64,000 bases of DNA, from positions 1 through 64,000 of the forward strand of contig DCLA01000020.1 of the NCBI GenBank assembly GCA_002320815.1, given 5' to 3'. This DNA is from Myxococcales bacterium UBA1660. GTDB lineage: Bacteria; Myxococcota_A; Polyangia; Polyangiales; Houyiibacteriaceae. Under the pieces are notes generated by a model, which was not told where the DNA came from, ran no database searches, and saw nothing but the letters and a program-made list of their open reading frames with translations. Made by a program: the position numbers and the translations under genes. Position 1 is the first letter of the stretch. Each line of letters begins with the position of its first letter. Positions 63,577 to 64,000 of the stretch are shown one piece after another.

Positions 63577-64000
63577 TCGCTTCCCTTCTCGGTGTCGTCG
63601 GCGACGGGGAGCTCCCCCGGCATCTCGCCCTTGGCGTTGATCTTTACGATGTCGGTGGTCCGCTCGTCGACCGTCTTCAGGTCCAGCCCGTCCTGCCCGA
63701 GGCCGACGGCCTTGCGGTAGTAGGCGCTCTCCCCGAAGACCCGCAGCGCGGCGATGCGCTTGGGTAGCGCGGGGTGCGAGTCGAAGATCTCGGTGAAGCG
63801 CCCGACGCCCTTCCGGGCCTCCTCGAGCTGGTCCATATAGGCCTCGACGTCGATGGCGTCGTAGTGCTTGGTGGAACCGGAGGCCATCTTCACGAAGGTC
63901 CGCTCGGCGACCCCGATGTCCCCGCAGCAGAGCGCGCCGGCGCGGTCGCAGGTGATCTCCGCGCGGCGGGACCAGGTGCGCAACGCGGCCTGCACCACCG
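63573..64000 (-). CDS. M48-family zinc metallopeptidase, C-terminal part (5' end beyond window)
   Basis: The visible 140 or so residues contain the M48 third-ligand region RRAEITCDRAGALCCGDIGV (Glu ligand in AEIT and the following Asp/Arg pair), then SHPALPKRIAALRVFGES, the usual SxHPxxxxRI motif of HtpX/Ste24-like peptidases. The HEXXH and N-terminal membrane part lie beyond the window. It is coupled to the dynamin-like gene by ATGA. It probably performs quality control of membrane proteins. Confidence 0.85.
   Translation of the reverse strand, partial: VVQAALRTWSRRAEITCDRAGALCCGDIGVAERTFVKMASGSTKHYDAIDVEAYMDQLEEARKGVGRFTEIFDSHPALPKRIAALRVFGESAYYRKAVGLGQDGLDLKTVDERTTDIVKINAKGEMPGELPVADDTEKGSE

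Overview
The window is chromosomal DNA from a very GC-rich (well above 70 % by eye) Gram-negative bacterium. It is most likely a member of the Myxococcota, in the Polyangia/Sandaracinus direction. The support is cumulative: a DUF2330 protein with a MYXO-CTERM-like tail, a fibro-slime lipoprotein, a Ser/Thr kinase with PEGA repeats, many short Cys- or Asp-rich lipoproteins, an NtrC-type regulator, and a lexA promoter whose operator fits the Myxococcus LexA consensus as I remember it. There is no phage, plasmid, IS element, CRISPR array or large biosynthetic cluster. It reads as a dense housekeeping and accessory region with many 4-base ATGA/GTGA couplings.

Layout. 1-9.2 kb: truncated SRPBCC protein with a histone H1-like Lys/Ala tail, 5-oxoprolinase, DUF2062 protein, crotonase, MscS channel, thioredoxin-like protein, sensor-like lipoprotein. 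9.2-17.3 kb: TetR regulator with a perfect palindromic operator and its FAD monooxygenase, M1 aminopeptidase lipoprotein, an unknown protein, HD phosphohydrolase, two small envelope proteins. 17.3-25.7 kb: NtrC-type response regulator, lipoprotein, a four-gene coupled operon (FadR-type regulator, small subunit, GMC oxidoreductase, homocysteine S-methyltransferase), lexA, class V aminotransferase, Cys-rich lipoprotein. 25.7-40 kb: DUF2330 protein, AstD-like aldehyde dehydrogenase, a palindromic repeat cluster, a coupled scaffold/TPR pair, panB-panC, PEGA kinase, cyclic-nucleotide-binding protein, PpsR, and an unlisted 47-residue basic protein. 40-49.7 kb: Cys-rich lipoprotein, stand-alone GspE N-domain, tRNA-Arg(CCG), a low-GC secreted protein, ComEC, a lipoprotein behind a sigma-54-like promoter, a CopD-like membrane protein with a GNAT protein, fumC. 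49.7-64 kb: esterase/M15 fusion, unknown protein, L,D-transpeptidase, a P1B-ATPase-like protein lacking all catalytic motifs, repeats, argH-lysA, a small ORF, fibro-slime lipoprotein, dynamin-like GTPase, truncated M48 peptidase.

Genes that clearly work together: panB-panC (pantothenate), argH-lysA (amino acids and meso-DAP), the FadR-GMC operon, TetR-monooxygenase, and M48-dynamin. The most unusual items are the pseudo-P-type ATPase bracketed by two different 13-bp tandem repeats, the duplicated 51-bp intergenic element behind it, the 35-bp tandem/inverted repeat cluster at 31.4 kb, the esterase-M15 fusion and the H1-like tail on an SRPBCC domain.
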